Shown: positions 23,443 to 32,553 of the stretch, piece after piece | Layout of the letters: each line of letters begins with the position of its first letter | Numbering within the stretch: the stretch's first letter is position 1 | DNA from: Fermentibacter danicus | GTDB lineage: Bacteria; Fermentibacterota; Fermentibacteria; Fermentibacterales; Fermentibacteraceae | Assembly: GCA_001618615.1 (NCBI GenBank) | Contig: LKHB01000181.1 | Span: 1-64,000 of the forward strand | DNA: 64,000 nucleotides | Direction: 5' to 3' | Made by a program: the position numbers and the translations under genes | Notes under the pieces: model-generated | Databases searched by the model: none | Seen by the model: the letters and a program-made list of their open reading frames with translations, nothing else | Told to the model about the DNA's origin: nothing

Positions 23443-24450
23443 ATGAAAGTACTGGTCTTGTGCGGAGGGCGGTCCGTCGAGAGGGAAATCTCGATGGAGT
23501 CGTCCCGTTTCGTGCTGGAGGCACTGTCGAAGGCCGGGCATTCGACCGTCACCGCGGTCATCGGCCATGACGGCGTCTGGACGGTCGACGGGGGGCGGGC
23601 GACGATCGACGCGTCCTCTCCCAGATGGCTGCTCATGCGCGAGGGAGCCGAGGTCCCCTTCGACGTGCTCTTCCCGGTTCTTCACGGTACATTCGGCGAG
23701 GACGGCACCGTCCAGGGCCTCTGCGAGATGGCCTCATGGCCCTGTGCGGGGGCCGGGGTGATGGCTTCCGCCGTGGGCATGAACAAGATCGTCCTCAAGA
23801 GGCTCGCCGCGGGCGCCGGCATCCCCGTGGTCCCGTGGATGGAGCTGATGCGCGGCGCGGAATCGCCTTCTCCCTCGGCGATGCTGGACAGCCTAGGGCT
23901 TCCGGTGTTCGTGAAGCCGGCGCGACTCGGATCGAGCGTGGGGATATCGAGGGTCGACAGCGAATCCGACCTGGCCGGCGCTCTGGAACTGGCCTTCGGG
24001 CATGACGAACTCGTCCTCGTGGAGAAGGCGGTTCCTTCTCCGAGGGAGATCGAGATCGGCGTGATAGGAACGGGCACGGCCGTCCACACCACGGTTCCCG
24101 GCGAGATCGAGCCCGGCAGGAGCTGGTACGACTTCGAGGCCAAGTACGCATGCAAAGGTTCCAGACTGACGATTCCGGCGTCCCTCGATCCGGAGACTGC
24201 CGCGGAGGCGCGGGACCATGCCGCCGCCGTCTTCCGCCTCCTGGGAGGCAGGGGATTCGCCAGGGTGGATTTTCTTCTCGGTGAGAGCGGTCTGTTCCTC
24301 AACGAGATCAACACGATTCCAGGTTTCACGGCCATCAGCATGTTCCCGAAGCTCTGGGAGGCCTCGGGGCTGGATTCCACCGGACTGATGGACGCCATAA
24401 TCTCGGAGGCGCTTTCGAGGCCCGCGACCGGGCTCTGGGAGGAGCGGTGA
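23443..24450 (+). CDS. ddl: D-alanine--D-alanine ligase
   Basis: Joins two D-alanines for peptidoglycan; ATP-grasp fold, 335 residues. N-terminal VLCGGRSVEREISMESSR, then VLHGTFGEDGTVQGL, the glycine-rich VKPARLGSSVGISRV and the metal-binding FARVDFLL...LNEINTIPGFTAISMFP. ATG 23443 lies five bases after GGAGG. Likely first gene of the envelope operon running to 32524. The next gene overlaps its stop in a GTGA. Confidence 0.96.
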   Translation: MKVLVLCGGRSVEREISMESSRFVLEALSKAGHSTVTAVIGHDGVWTVDGGRATIDASSPRWLLMREGAEVPFDVLFPVLHGTFGEDGTVQGLCEMASWPCAGAGVMASAVGMNKIVLKRLAAGAGIPVVPWMELMRGAESPSPSAMLDSLGLPVFVKPARLGSSVGISRVDSESDLAGALELAFGHDELVLVEKAVPSPREIEIGVIGTGTAVHTTVPGEIEPGRSWYDFEAKYACKGSRLTIPASLDPETAAEARDHAAAVFRLLGGRGFARVDFLLGESGLFLNEINTIPGFTAISMFPKLWEASGLDSTGLMDAIISEALSRPATGLWEER

Positions 24451-25484
24451 GCCGGTTCAGGGTCGATCTGAGAAGCGACACCGTCAGCGTCCCCTCCCTG
24501 GGCATGCGCAATGCCATGGCCCATGCCGACGTGGGCGACGATGTGTTCGGAGAGGACCCCACGGTGAACGCCCTCGAGGAGAGGGTCGCCAGGATGCTGG
24601 GCTTCGAGCGGGCCGTCTTCATGCCCAGCGGGACGATGTCCAACGGCGTAGCCGTCCGGGTGCTGGCCGAGCCCGGCGACGAGGTGATCTGCGGAAGCAG
24701 AAGTCATGTCTACATCTACGAGGGAGCGCAGGCTGCGCTGAACGCGGGGATACAGCTCCACAGGATCGACGAGAGGCCGGAAGGTCTTCCCGATCCCGCG
24801 GATATGGACTCCGCCCTGGCCAGGTCGGACGACATACACTTCGCGCCCCGGAGGCTGATCTGCCTGGAGAACACGCACAACACCCTCGGAGGCAGGGTGA
24901 TCCCACGGGAAAGGCTCGATGCCGTCAAAACAGTGGCAGAGGCGCACGGCGCAAGACTGTTCCTCGACGGCGCCCGGCTGTGGCATGCAGCAGTGGCCCT
25001 CCGGTGCGACATAGCGGAACTGTGCGAGGGATTCTCGATGGTGACGGTCTGCTTTTCCAAGGGGCTGGGCTGTCCCGTGGGCTCCGTGCTCGCGGGAGGC
25101 GCGGAGAATGTCGACAGGGCGCGATGGTTCCGCAAGCGGCACGGCGGCGGCATGAGGCAGGCCGGGATCCTGGCCGCGGCCTGCCATTATGCTCTCGATC
25201 ACAATCTGAAGAGGCTGGAGAGGACTCATACCTGGGCGAAGACTCTCGCCAGGGCCGCCGCCGCATCTCCCATACTCGAGGCCGATCCCGAAAACGTCGA
25301 GAGCAACATCGTACTGGTGCGCTCCCCGGGCATAAGCTCGGAATCGGTCGTCGCCACGCTGGGCACGCTGGGCATCGGCTGTCTCACGATGGGTCCATCG
25401 AGTCTGAGGCTCGTGACACATCTCTCACTTGCGGACAGGGATGTCAGGTACGCTGCGGATATCCTGGCCACATTCGGAGGATAG
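24447..25484 (+). CDS. ltaE: Low-specificity L-threonine aldolase
   Basis: PLP enzyme that splits L-threonine/allo-threonine to glycine and acetaldehyde. 345 residues, fold type I. Marks: VDLRSDTVSVPS at the start, GDDVFGEDPTVNALE, PSGTMSN, ENTHNTLGGRVIP, FLDGARLWHAAVA, and the PLP-lysine in TVCFSKGLGCPVGSVLAG. GTG start overlaps the ddl stop. Why it lies in a cell-wall operon is unclear; glycine supply is one possibility. Confidence 0.93.
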   Translation: MSRFRVDLRSDTVSVPSLGMRNAMAHADVGDDVFGEDPTVNALEERVARMLGFERAVFMPSGTMSNGVAVRVLAEPGDEVICGSRSHVYIYEGAQAALNAGIQLHRIDERPEGLPDPADMDSALARSDDIHFAPRRLICLENTHNTLGGRVIPRERLDAVKTVAEAHGARLFLDGARLWHAAVALRCDIAELCEGFSMVTVCFSKGLGCPVGSVLAGGAENVDRARWFRKRHGGGMRQAGILAAACHYALDHNLKRLERTHTWAKTLARAAAASPILEADPENVESNIVLVRSPGISSESVVATLGTLGIGCLTMGPSSLRLVTHLSLADRDVRYAADILATFGG

Positions 25485-26396
25485 ATGAGGGTCGGAGTAA
25501 TAGGAGTGGGCCATCTCGGCTACCATCATGCCAGGATACTGCGATCGCTCGCTTCGGAGGTGACGGTTTTCGACGCCAGGGAGGCCAGGACCGCGGAGGT
25601 CGCCTCGGAACTGGGCGTCGCGGCCGCTTCCTCCGCATCCGAGCTGCTTTCCAGGGTGGACGCCGTGGTGGTAGCTTCGGACACGGTCACCCACCACGAC
25701 GTCGTTATGCAGGCTCTTGCCGCCGGGTGCCACACGCTGGTCGAGAAGCCGATCGCCTCGGATTCCATCCAGGCCGCCCGTCTCGCATCGGAAGCCGAAA
25801 GGCTCGGTCGCGTGCTCGCCGTCGGCCACGTGGAGCGCTTCAACCCCGCCGTCGTCGCGGCCGGGGCGCTGATCGACTCGCCCATGTTCGTGGAGGCACA
25901 CAGGCTCGCGCCCTTCAAGCACAGAGGGATCGACGTGTCGGTGGTCATGGATCTCATGATCCACGACATCGATCTGGTGCTCTCGTTCGTCAGATCGCCG
26001 GTCAGCGAGGTTCACGCCTCGGGCGTCGCCGTCCTCACCGACAAGGTCGACATCGCCAGCGCACGCGTGATGTTCGCCAACGGGGCCGTCGCCAACCTGA
26101 CCGCCAGCCGCATCTCACGGGAACCGATGAGGAAGCTGCGCTTCTTCCAGCAGAGGGGCTACGTGTCGATAGATTTCGCCGGAAGAACCGTGGAGGCGTT
26201 GAAGGTGGACGGCGAATCCATTCGCCCTGTTCCGGTCGTCGTCACCGATGCCGATCCCCTGACCTGCGAGCTGCAGGATTTCCTGTCGGCCTGCGGGGGA
26301 GGGGGGCGACCGCTCGTCGGAGCCGCGGAGGGGGTCCGCGCCATAAGGGCCGCCGAACTCATAACCTCCAGGATGACGACCGCCGGATCGGCCTGA
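25485..26396 (+). CDS. Gfo/Idh/MocA-family oxidoreductase
   Basis: 303 residues: N-terminal Rossmann domain (GVIGVGHLGYHHARIL) and the family EKP motif (TLVEKPIA) near residue 87, then the alpha/beta substrate domain. GHVERFNPAV and MDLMIHDIDLVLSF fit sugar-nucleotide dehydrogenases of the family. It sits right before lpxB, whose ATG overlaps its stop by one base. In some bacteria a related enzyme (GnnA) oxidises UDP-GlcNAc for 2,3-diamino lipid A; the aminotransferase partner GnnB is not in this window, so that role is only a possibility. Confidence 0.85.
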   Translation: MRVGVIGVGHLGYHHARILRSLASEVTVFDAREARTAEVASELGVAAASSASELLSRVDAVVVASDTVTHHDVVMQALAAGCHTLVEKPIASDSIQAARLASEAERLGRVLAVGHVERFNPAVVAAGALIDSPMFVEAHRLAPFKHRGIDVSVVMDLMIHDIDLVLSFVRSPVSEVHASGVAVLTDKVDIASARVMFANGAVANLTASRISREPMRKLRFFQQRGYVSIDFAGRTVEALKVDGESIRPVPVVVTDADPLTCELQDFLSACGGGGRPLVGAAEGVRAIRAAELITSRMTTAGSA

Positions 26397-27493
26397 TGCT
26401 CCTTTTCGTCTCTGCGGGCGAGCCATCGGGCGATCTCAGGGCGGCCGAGCTCTGCAGGGAGCTGTCCGCCAGGTCTCCCGGCATCGGTTTCTTCGGGCTG
26501 GGCGGGGATGACATGGAAGCCTCGGGTGTGGACCTCTCGGCTCATCTCGAGGAATTCTCGGTGATGGGATTCTCCTCCGTGCTGAAATCGCTAGGCAGGA
26601 TACTCTCACTCGAGAAGCGGCTCAGGAGGGAGTGCCTCGAACGCAGGCCGGATGCGGTGCTGCTCGTGGACTATCCCGGCTTCAATCTCAGAATGGCGCG
26701 CTGGGCGTCCCGCAGGGGATTCCCCGTAGTCTACCACATCTCCCCCCAGTTCTGGGCCTGGGGCGGCTGGCGGGCGCGAGGCATGGCCAGGCATGTCGAT
26801 CTCGTCACGACGCTGTTCGAGTTCGAGGCCGGCTTCCATGCCGCTCTGGAGGTCGATGCCGTCTGGTGCGGACACCCTCTGGTCGAGTCGATCCCCCGTC
26901 CCTCGCCCGGCGGCGGGGATATCGCACTCCTGCCGGGCAGCCGGCCGGACGAGGTCGAGAGGCTCATGGAGCCGATGCTGGGGTGCGTGGAACTCCTCAG
27001 GCGCGCCGGAGACCGGCGGGAGGCTGTGGTGGCGGTTTCGAGAACCGTACCCGGGGCGCTCTACTCGAAGGCCTCCGCCCTGGGCTGCAGGCTCGTGGAG
27101 GGCACGTCGGCGGCGCTTTCGAGCGCCAGGGCGGCTCTGGTCTGCTCGGGCACGGCCACGCTCGAAGCCTCCCTGCACGGAGTACCGTTCGTGCTGATGT
27201 ACAGGACATCCCCATTGAACTACGGTATAGCCAGGCTGCTCGTTCGCGGCGTGGACAGGATCTGTCTCGCCAGCATCGCATCCGGCAGGACCGTCGCCCC
27301 GGAGCTCATCCAGGGTGATGCCACCGCGGAAAAGGCGTTCGATGCGGTGCTTCCGCTTCTGGGCGACACACGCGAGCGGCGGGATGCATTGGAGGCCGCA
27401 GGCGCCGTACGCGATGCGCTGGGGCCTCCCGGAGCGGCCGGGAGGGCGGCGGAAGCCATCCTCAGGAAGCTGCAGGAGATGAACGTTGTCTGA
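26396..27493 (+). CDS. lpxB: Lipid-A-disaccharide synthase
   Basis: 365 residues, GT19 family, joins UDP-diacylglucosamine and lipid X into the lipid A disaccharide. Opening VSAGEPSGDLRAAELCREL, then FFGLGGDDMEASG, FSVMGFSSVLKSL, LVDYPGFNLRMA, the YHISPQFWAWG motif, VWCGHPLVE, LLPGSRPDEV and CSGTATLEASLHGVPFVLMYRTSPLNY are all family marks. ATG 26396 shares its A with the preceding TGA. A reading frame open far upstream is antisense to other genes and not real. Confidence 0.96.
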   Translation: MLLFVSAGEPSGDLRAAELCRELSARSPGIGFFGLGGDDMEASGVDLSAHLEEFSVMGFSSVLKSLGRILSLEKRLRRECLERRPDAVLLVDYPGFNLRMARWASRRGFPVVYHISPQFWAWGGWRARGMARHVDLVTTLFEFEAGFHAALEVDAVWCGHPLVESIPRPSPGGGDIALLPGSRPDEVERLMEPMLGCVELLRRAGDRREAVVAVSRTVPGALYSKASALGCRLVEGTSAALSSARAALVCSGTATLEASLHGVPFVLMYRTSPLNYGIARLLVRGVDRICLASIASGRTVAPELIQGDATAEKAFDAVLPLLGDTRERRDALEAAGAVRDALGPPGAAGRAAEAILRKLQEMNVV

Positions 27494-29330
27494 CCTGGTT
27501 TCGAAGGATCGCGGTTTCGCCGGCCTGATCCTGCTCAGGCTCCTCATGGCGAGCTGGAGGGTGGACTACAGGAGGCCTCCGGGCGGGCGGACGGGCAGGC
27601 CCAGGGGCAGGCCGGTGCTCTACTGTCTCTGGCATGCGCGGCAGCTTCCCCTGATGCTCAGCCACAGGCGCGAAGGCATCACGACCCTGATAAGCCTGCA
27701 CAGGGACGGCGACTATGTAGCGAAGGTCGCCAAGCTCCTTGGCTTCTCCGTGGTACGCGGTTCGAGCACCAGAGGTGGAGCAGCGGCTCTCAAGCGCATG
27801 GCGTCCGTCCTCAGGTCCGGTACGGATTGCGCGATAACCCCCGACGGTCCACGCGGGCCCGCCTTCAAGGCGAAACCCGGGCTGGTCCTGATATCCAGGC
27901 TGGGGCGAAGGCCTGCGGTTCCCATCGCAGCCTCCGGCTGCCCCGCCCTGGTATTCGGCTCCTGGGACTCCTTCCGCCTGCCGCTTCCCTTCGCACGCAT
28001 GACGATTGTCGAGGGCAGGCCCATCCCTCCATCTCCTCCCCGGATGACCCCGGAACAGGCCGCACTCCATGTCGAACGCGAGATGGCAAGGGTCACGGGG
28101 ATGGCGGATTTCCTAGCCTGCACTCAGGGCAGACTGTTCGAGAGGGTCGCAGGCGCGGCCGGCAGGATGCTGGGCTTCGCCGCACAGGCGGCGCTGATTG
28201 GAAGACCCGGGAACGAGAGGCTCGAAAGGCGCGGAATCGTCCCGTCGAGAAGCGACAGACCGGTCGTGCTGCACGGATCGTCGGCGGGGGAGGTCAACGG
28301 CATTCTCCCGCTCGCCGGGCACCTCGCCTCCCGCGGCCTTCCCGTCCATCTCACATGCTTCACCCCGGCGGGCAGGGAGGCTGTTTCGAGATCGGGCCTC
28401 CCGGGGTCGTTCCTCCCCCTCGACTCGCCCGTGTTCGTGGAGAGATTCCTGGAATCGACGGCCCCCCGGGCGCTCGTGATAGCGGAGACGGAGATATGGC
28501 CCAACCTCCTCATGGGCGCCCTTCTCAGATCGGTGCCCTGCATCGCGGTGAACGCCAGGCTCTCGGAATCCAGCCTGAGGAACTACCGGCTGCTCGCCGG
28601 CCGTCGGATCGGCAGGCTTTTGTCGTGCTTCTGCGCGATCCAGTGCCGGACTCCTGGAGATGCTGAGAGGTTCGAGTCCCTCGGCGTCGATCCTTCCGTG
28701 ATCGAAGTCACGGGCGACACCAAGGCCCTGCGCGATCCCGGTGATCCCCCCGCCGGATGGTCGTCGAGGTTTTCGGGCTGCGGCCCGGTTATTGTCGCAG
28801 GATCGACGAGGCCCGGCGAGGAGAGGGCCGTAGCCCTCGCTTCACGGAAGGCCGGTCTCTTCCCGGTGATAGCGCCGAGGCATCTCGAGAGGCTCGGAGA
28901 AGTGGCCGACCTGCTCCGCTCCGAGGGTTTACGCACGAAGCTCTGGTCCGAGGGCGGACCCGCCTCCGGCGGTGACTGCATCCTGTTGGACGAGAGAGGG
29001 ATACTCGCCCGTCTCTACGGTTGTGCGGATGTTGCGTTCGTGGGCGGCACCATCGCCCCCTTCGGAGGGCACAACGTCATGGAGCCGCTCCTCAGAGGCG
29101 TCCCGGTCGTCGTCGGACCCAGTCACGGGAGTTTCGAGGCGCTCGTCCAGGAAGGCGTAAGGATCGGGGCGGTGCGGGTAGCCGACGAGGACGGTCTAGC
29201 GGACGCATTCCACGCAATGGCCTCGTGCGGGCTCGATCGCTCGATCATAAGAAGTCTCGGAGCCTCCGGCGGCAGAGAGGCGCTCGACAGGTTCGTCGCG
29301 GCTCTGGCCCTCGCGGGGATCGTGATCTGA
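27486..29330 (+). CDS. waaA: Fusion: DUF374 acyltransferase-like domain plus Kdo transferase
   Basis: 614 residues in two parts. Residues 1 to about 215 are DUF374/LPLAT-type (CLWHARQLPLML, VVRGSSTRGGAAALKRM, CAITPDGPRGPAFKAKPG), acyltransferase-like and often genetically linked to lipid A genes. Residues about 235-614 are the Kdo transferase WaaA/KdtA (HGSSAGEVNGILPL with the catalytic-base Glu, ETEIWPNLLMGAL, VNARLSESSLRNYR, VAGSTRPGEE, GGTIAPFGGHNVMEPL). The membrane anchor normally at the WaaA N-terminus is replaced by the first domain. TTG 27486 overlaps lpxB by 8 bases and has GGAG eight bases upstream. No stop or frameshift separates the parts. Confidence 0.88.
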   Translation: MSDLVSKDRGFAGLILLRLLMASWRVDYRRPPGGRTGRPRGRPVLYCLWHARQLPLMLSHRREGITTLISLHRDGDYVAKVAKLLGFSVVRGSSTRGGAAALKRMASVLRSGTDCAITPDGPRGPAFKAKPGLVLISRLGRRPAVPIAASGCPALVFGSWDSFRLPLPFARMTIVEGRPIPPSPPRMTPEQAALHVEREMARVTGMADFLACTQGRLFERVAGAAGRMLGFAAQAALIGRPGNERLERRGIVPSRSDRPVVLHGSSAGEVNGILPLAGHLASRGLPVHLTCFTPAGREAVSRSGLPGSFLPLDSPVFVERFLESTAPRALVIAETEIWPNLLMGALLRSVPCIAVNARLSESSLRNYRLLAGRRIGRLLSCFCAIQCRTPGDAERFESLGVDPSVIEVTGDTKALRDPGDPPAGWSSRFSGCGPVIVAGSTRPGEERAVALASRKAGLFPVIAPRHLERLGEVADLLRSEGLRTKLWSEGGPASGGDCILLDERGILARLYGCADVAFVGGTIAPFGGHNVMEPLLRGVPVVVGPSHGSFEALVQEGVRIGAVRVADEDGLADAFHAMASCGLDRSIIRSLGASGGREALDRFVAALALAGIVI

Positions 29331-29332
29331 AC

Positions 29333-30421
29333 ATGAAAAGACCCGATCTGGTCTTCAGGAGCATCGCAGAGCGGCGCGGGGGGTGGCGTTTCGCCGGGAT
29401 GGCCCTCAGCCCCGCCGGGGCGGTCTTCGGGCTCGCCGCAAACCTCAGGAGGAGGGCGTATTCGCTGGGGCTCGGCCGGAAGCTGCGCGCCTGCGTTCCC
29501 GTGGTGAGCGTGGGGAACATCGAAGTGGGCGGCATAGGCAAGACCCCGGTCACGGTATGGCTGGCCAGGAGGCTGGTCAGCGCCGGGTTCGAGATCGCGG
29601 TGGCGGCGAGGGATCTCAACCGGCGGTCGGGTCCGCCTCTGAACGCATCCCTAGGGGCCTGGTCTTCAGATTCCCCTCCCTCCGACGAAGTCCTGATGCT
29701 GGCGAAACAGCTTCCCGGCTGCAGCGTGTTCGCCGGGCCCTCGAAGGCCCAGGCGGCCGTCAGGGCCGCGGCGGAAGTCTCGCCCGACCTGGTCCTGGTG
29801 GACGACGGGTTCCAGCATCTCACGCTGCACCGGGACATGGACATAGTCGTGCTGGACTTCGAACATCCGCTTGGAACCGGAGGCGTCATCCCCGCCGGCA
29901 CTCTGAGGGAGTTCCCCTCGGCGCTGTCCGCCGCCGACTGCTTCTGGGTGAACCGGGTGCCGGCCGGACGCTCTCCGGAATGGCTCACGAGGACTCTCTC
30001 GCTGTTCTCCACCAGGGCGTCCGTCGTGAACAGCCGTCCGGTGCCGGTCGCGCTCGAGATGCCCGGAGGCGGCAGCGTCGATCCGAAGGGTCTCAGGGTG
30101 GTGGCTTTCTGCGGGATAGGCCAACCCTCCTCCTTCCGCACGACACTGGCGGAGGCGGGATGCGAGACCGTGCATTTCCAGGACTTCCCCGATCACCACG
30201 TCTTCACCGTGGCGGAGCTGGTAGCCCTGGAGGAGAAGAGGAAGGCCCTGAAGGCGGACCTGCTGGTGACGACCGAGAAGGATGCGGTCAAGCTGGGCGA
30301 ACCGGGAATCAGGCTTAACATCTGCGCACTCAGGATCGAACTGGACGTTTGGGGCGGATCGGACAGATTGCTGGAAGACATCGCCGGACTGGTCCGGGAA
30401 GGCGGGAAGCGTGAACCGTAG
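29333..30421 (+). CDS. lpxK: Tetraacyldisaccharide 4'-kinase
   Basis: Phosphorylates the lipid A disaccharide at 4'. 362 residues. Signature VSVGNIEVGGIGKTPVTVWLA is the Walker A region, LVDDGFQHLTLHRDMDIVVLD is the next family block, and FPDHHVFT plus LLVTTEKDAVKL lie near the C-terminus. An N-terminal amphipathic helix (about 15-40) would hold it to the membrane. ATG 29333 is two bases after the waaA fusion stop. Its final codons overlap nadB by 11 bases. Confidence 0.95.
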   Translation: MKRPDLVFRSIAERRGGWRFAGMALSPAGAVFGLAANLRRRAYSLGLGRKLRACVPVVSVGNIEVGGIGKTPVTVWLARRLVSAGFEIAVAARDLNRRSGPPLNASLGAWSSDSPPSDEVLMLAKQLPGCSVFAGPSKAQAAVRAAAEVSPDLVLVDDGFQHLTLHRDMDIVVLDFEHPLGTGGVIPAGTLREFPSALSAADCFWVNRVPAGRSPEWLTRTLSLFSTRASVVNSRPVPVALEMPGGGSVDPKGLRVVAFCGIGQPSSFRTTLAEAGCETVHFQDFPDHHVFTVAELVALEEKRKALKADLLVTTEKDAVKLGEPGIRLNICALRIELDVWGGSDRLLEDIAGLVREGGKREP

Positions 30422-31994
30422 ATGCGACGTGCTCGTGATAGGGGGAGGGCTGGCCGGCATGGCCTGTGCGCTGGAGCTGCCCTCCTCCATGAAGGTCATA
30501 CTGATGAGCAAGATCGAGCTTCCTACGGGAAGCACGAGCCTGGCGCAGGGAGGGATCGCCGCACCGGTAGGAAGCGACGACAGCACCGAACTCCACCTCC
30601 AGGACACGATCAAGGCCGGCGGAGGAATGGTCGATATCAACGCCGCGAGGGAAATAATCTCCCGCGGTCCCGATCTGATCCGAAAGCTCGCGGGCTGGGG
30701 CATACAGCTCGAGGGCGCCGGCGGCGGGACGGGCTCCATGGAGGGCGGGCACAGCAGGCGAAGGATCCTGCACTACCTCGACAGGACCGGGCGATGGATA
30801 AGCGAAGGCCTCATAGGGGCATGCCGGTCCAGGGAGAACATCGAGATCATGGAGGGGGCCTTCGCCATAAACCTCATCACAGCCTCGCGCGAGGAACTCT
30901 CCCTGGCATCGGGACATGGTGACAGGTGTCTGGGGGCGTATGTCCTGGTCGACGGCGAGGTTCATACCGTACTCGCTTCGGAGACCGTCATAGCCACCGG
31001 CGGCGCCGGGAAGGTGTACCGCTACACGTCCAACGACGACTGGGCCACGGGAGACGGCATAGCGATGGCCTGGCGCGCCGGACTGACAGTCCGCAACATG
31101 GAGTTCTACCAGTTCCATCCCACCTGCCTCTATCACAAGGACAGGCGGAACTTCCTGATCACCGAGGCTCTCAGGGGAGAGGGGGCCATGCTCCTGAACC
31201 TGGACGGCGAGAGGTTCATGGATCGTTTCGATCCCGTGCGGATGGAGCTGGCTCCGAGGGATGTCGTAGCCAGGGCGATAGATTCCGAGATGAAGCGTCT
31301 GGGACACGACCATGTCGTTCTGGACGCCAGGGCGCTCGGCAGGAAGGCGCTGGAGGAGAGATTCCCGGAGGTCACGGAGGGTGTGATGTCAGTAGGCATC
31401 TGCCCGTGGGAAGAGCCGATACCCGTCGTGCCCGCGGCGCATTACTGCGTCGGAGGGGTGGTGGCGGGTATCGACGGCTCCACCTCCATGAAGGGGCTCC
31501 GAGTCATAGGCGAGGCTGCCTCTACCGGCCTGCACGGCGCCAACAGGCTGGGCAGCAACAGCCTTCTCGAGGCCGGCGTGATGGGGATCGAGGCGGCCCG
31601 TTCGACGACGGGTTCGATCGACCCGCTGCCGGCCGGGCTCTCGGTCCGCGACTGGTACTTCGGCAGGGCCAGGCCTCTGAGCGAGAGCGTCCTGATAGAC
31701 CACGACTGGGCTGCGGTCAGGAGCACCATGTGGGACTACGTTGGGATAATCCGCACGGACCGCAGGCTCACCCGCGCCCTGCGCATCCTGGACGTCATCT
31801 CCCGGGAGGTCGAGGAGGACTACTGGTCGCTTCTGCCGCAGATGGATCTCCTCGAGCTGAGGAACCTCTGCGACGTGGCCGGGATCATCGTCAGGTCCGC
31901 CATCCTGCGGCGCGAGAGCCGCGGGCTGCATTACAACCTCGACTGTCCGGAGACCGTTCCACCGGGCAGGGACACTCTGATGACGAGGAACTAG
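30411..31994 (+). CDS. nadB: L-aspartate oxidase
   Basis: FAD enzyme that oxidises L-aspartate to iminoaspartate for NAD synthesis. 527 residues. FAD-binding VLVIGGGLAGMACALEL, STSLAQGGIAAP, ATGGAGKVYRYTSNDDWATGDG, EFYQFHPTCLY, the active-site stretch ITEALRGEGAMLLN and HGANRLGSNSLLEAGVMG. A C-terminal helical domain is present. Related fumarate reductase flavoproteins differ in the helical tail. GTG 30411 follows GGAAGGCGGGAAGC. No nadA or nadC is in the window. Confidence 0.93.
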   Translation: MNRRCDVLVIGGGLAGMACALELPSSMKVILMSKIELPTGSTSLAQGGIAAPVGSDDSTELHLQDTIKAGGGMVDINAAREIISRGPDLIRKLAGWGIQLEGAGGGTGSMEGGHSRRRILHYLDRTGRWISEGLIGACRSRENIEIMEGAFAINLITASREELSLASGHGDRCLGAYVLVDGEVHTVLASETVIATGGAGKVYRYTSNDDWATGDGIAMAWRAGLTVRNMEFYQFHPTCLYHKDRRNFLITEALRGEGAMLLNLDGERFMDRFDPVRMELAPRDVVARAIDSEMKRLGHDHVVLDARALGRKALEERFPEVTEGVMSVGICPWEEPIPVVPAAHYCVGGVVAGIDGSTSMKGLRVIGEAASTGLHGANRLGSNSLLEAGVMGIEAARSTTGSIDPLPAGLSVRDWYFGRARPLSESVLIDHDWAAVRSTMWDYVGIIRTDRRLTRALRILDVISREVEEDYWSLLPQMDLLELRNLCDVAGIIVRSAILRRESRGLHYNLDCPETVPPGRDTLMTRN

Positions 31995-31996
31995 GC

Positions 31997-32524
31997 GTGA
32001 ACCGGAGGAGGCTTTCCGGCGCCCTTCCCGCCGTAGCCGCCGCGGCGGCCCTGGCTGCAGGATGCGCCTCCACTCCGGTCTATACCGGGGGCGGGATCGA
32101 CTGCAGGGGAGCCGCCTGGTCCGCCGGGGTGTCCTCCTCCGCAGGCGCCCCGGTCTCTGCAGACGACAACCGGATGATGGACATCATCGAAGCCTGGATC
32201 GGGACTCCCTACAGGTACGGCGGAGAGACGAAGAACGGCGTGGACTGCTCGGGCTTCACCCAGGCCGTGTTCCGCGAGATGGGTGTTTCGATCCCCCGGA
32301 CCGCCAGCACGCAGGCGGAGGCTGCGGAAAAGGTGCAGCCGGGGGATCTCAGGTTCGGAGACATCATCTTCTTCAACACTTCCGGCGGAGGCATTTCCCA
32401 CTGCGGCATCTACATAGGTGACGGGTTCTTCGTACATGCCTCCGCGAGAAGGGGAGTCGTGCGCCAGTCCCTTGCGAACCCGTACTACTTCAGCAGAATA
32501 GTGAGCGCGGGAAGGTTCCTCTGA
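31997..32524 (+). CDS. NlpC/P60 peptidoglycan endopeptidase lipoprotein
   Basis: 175 residues. Lipoprotein signal with lipobox LAAGC (Cys near residue 23), a linker, and an NlpC/P60 domain (about 60-175): GTPYRYGGETKNGVDCSGFTQAVF carries the catalytic Cys and ISHCGIYIGDGFFVHAS the catalytic His. It probably cleaves D-Glu to diaminopimelate links in peptidoglycan at the membrane. Length is like Spr/YafL proteins. GTG start two bases after the nadB stop, with GAGGAA upstream. Last gene of the envelope operon. Confidence 0.9.
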   Translation: MNRRRLSGALPAVAAAAALAAGCASTPVYTGGGIDCRGAAWSAGVSSSAGAPVSADDNRMMDIIEAWIGTPYRYGGETKNGVDCSGFTQAVFREMGVSIPRTASTQAEAAEKVQPGDLRFGDIIFFNTSGGGISHCGIYIGDGFFVHASARRGVVRQSLANPYYFSRIVSAGRFL

Positions 32525-32553
32525 TCCGCCCCGCGGCCTGTCGTCACCAGGAG

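Noticed and set aside
24980..26395. Upstream extension of the lpxB frame through ltaE and the oxidoreductase gene
   Set aside because: The extension is out of frame with two conserved genes, Arg/Gly/Ser-rich and unlike LpxB; the true ATG is at 26396.
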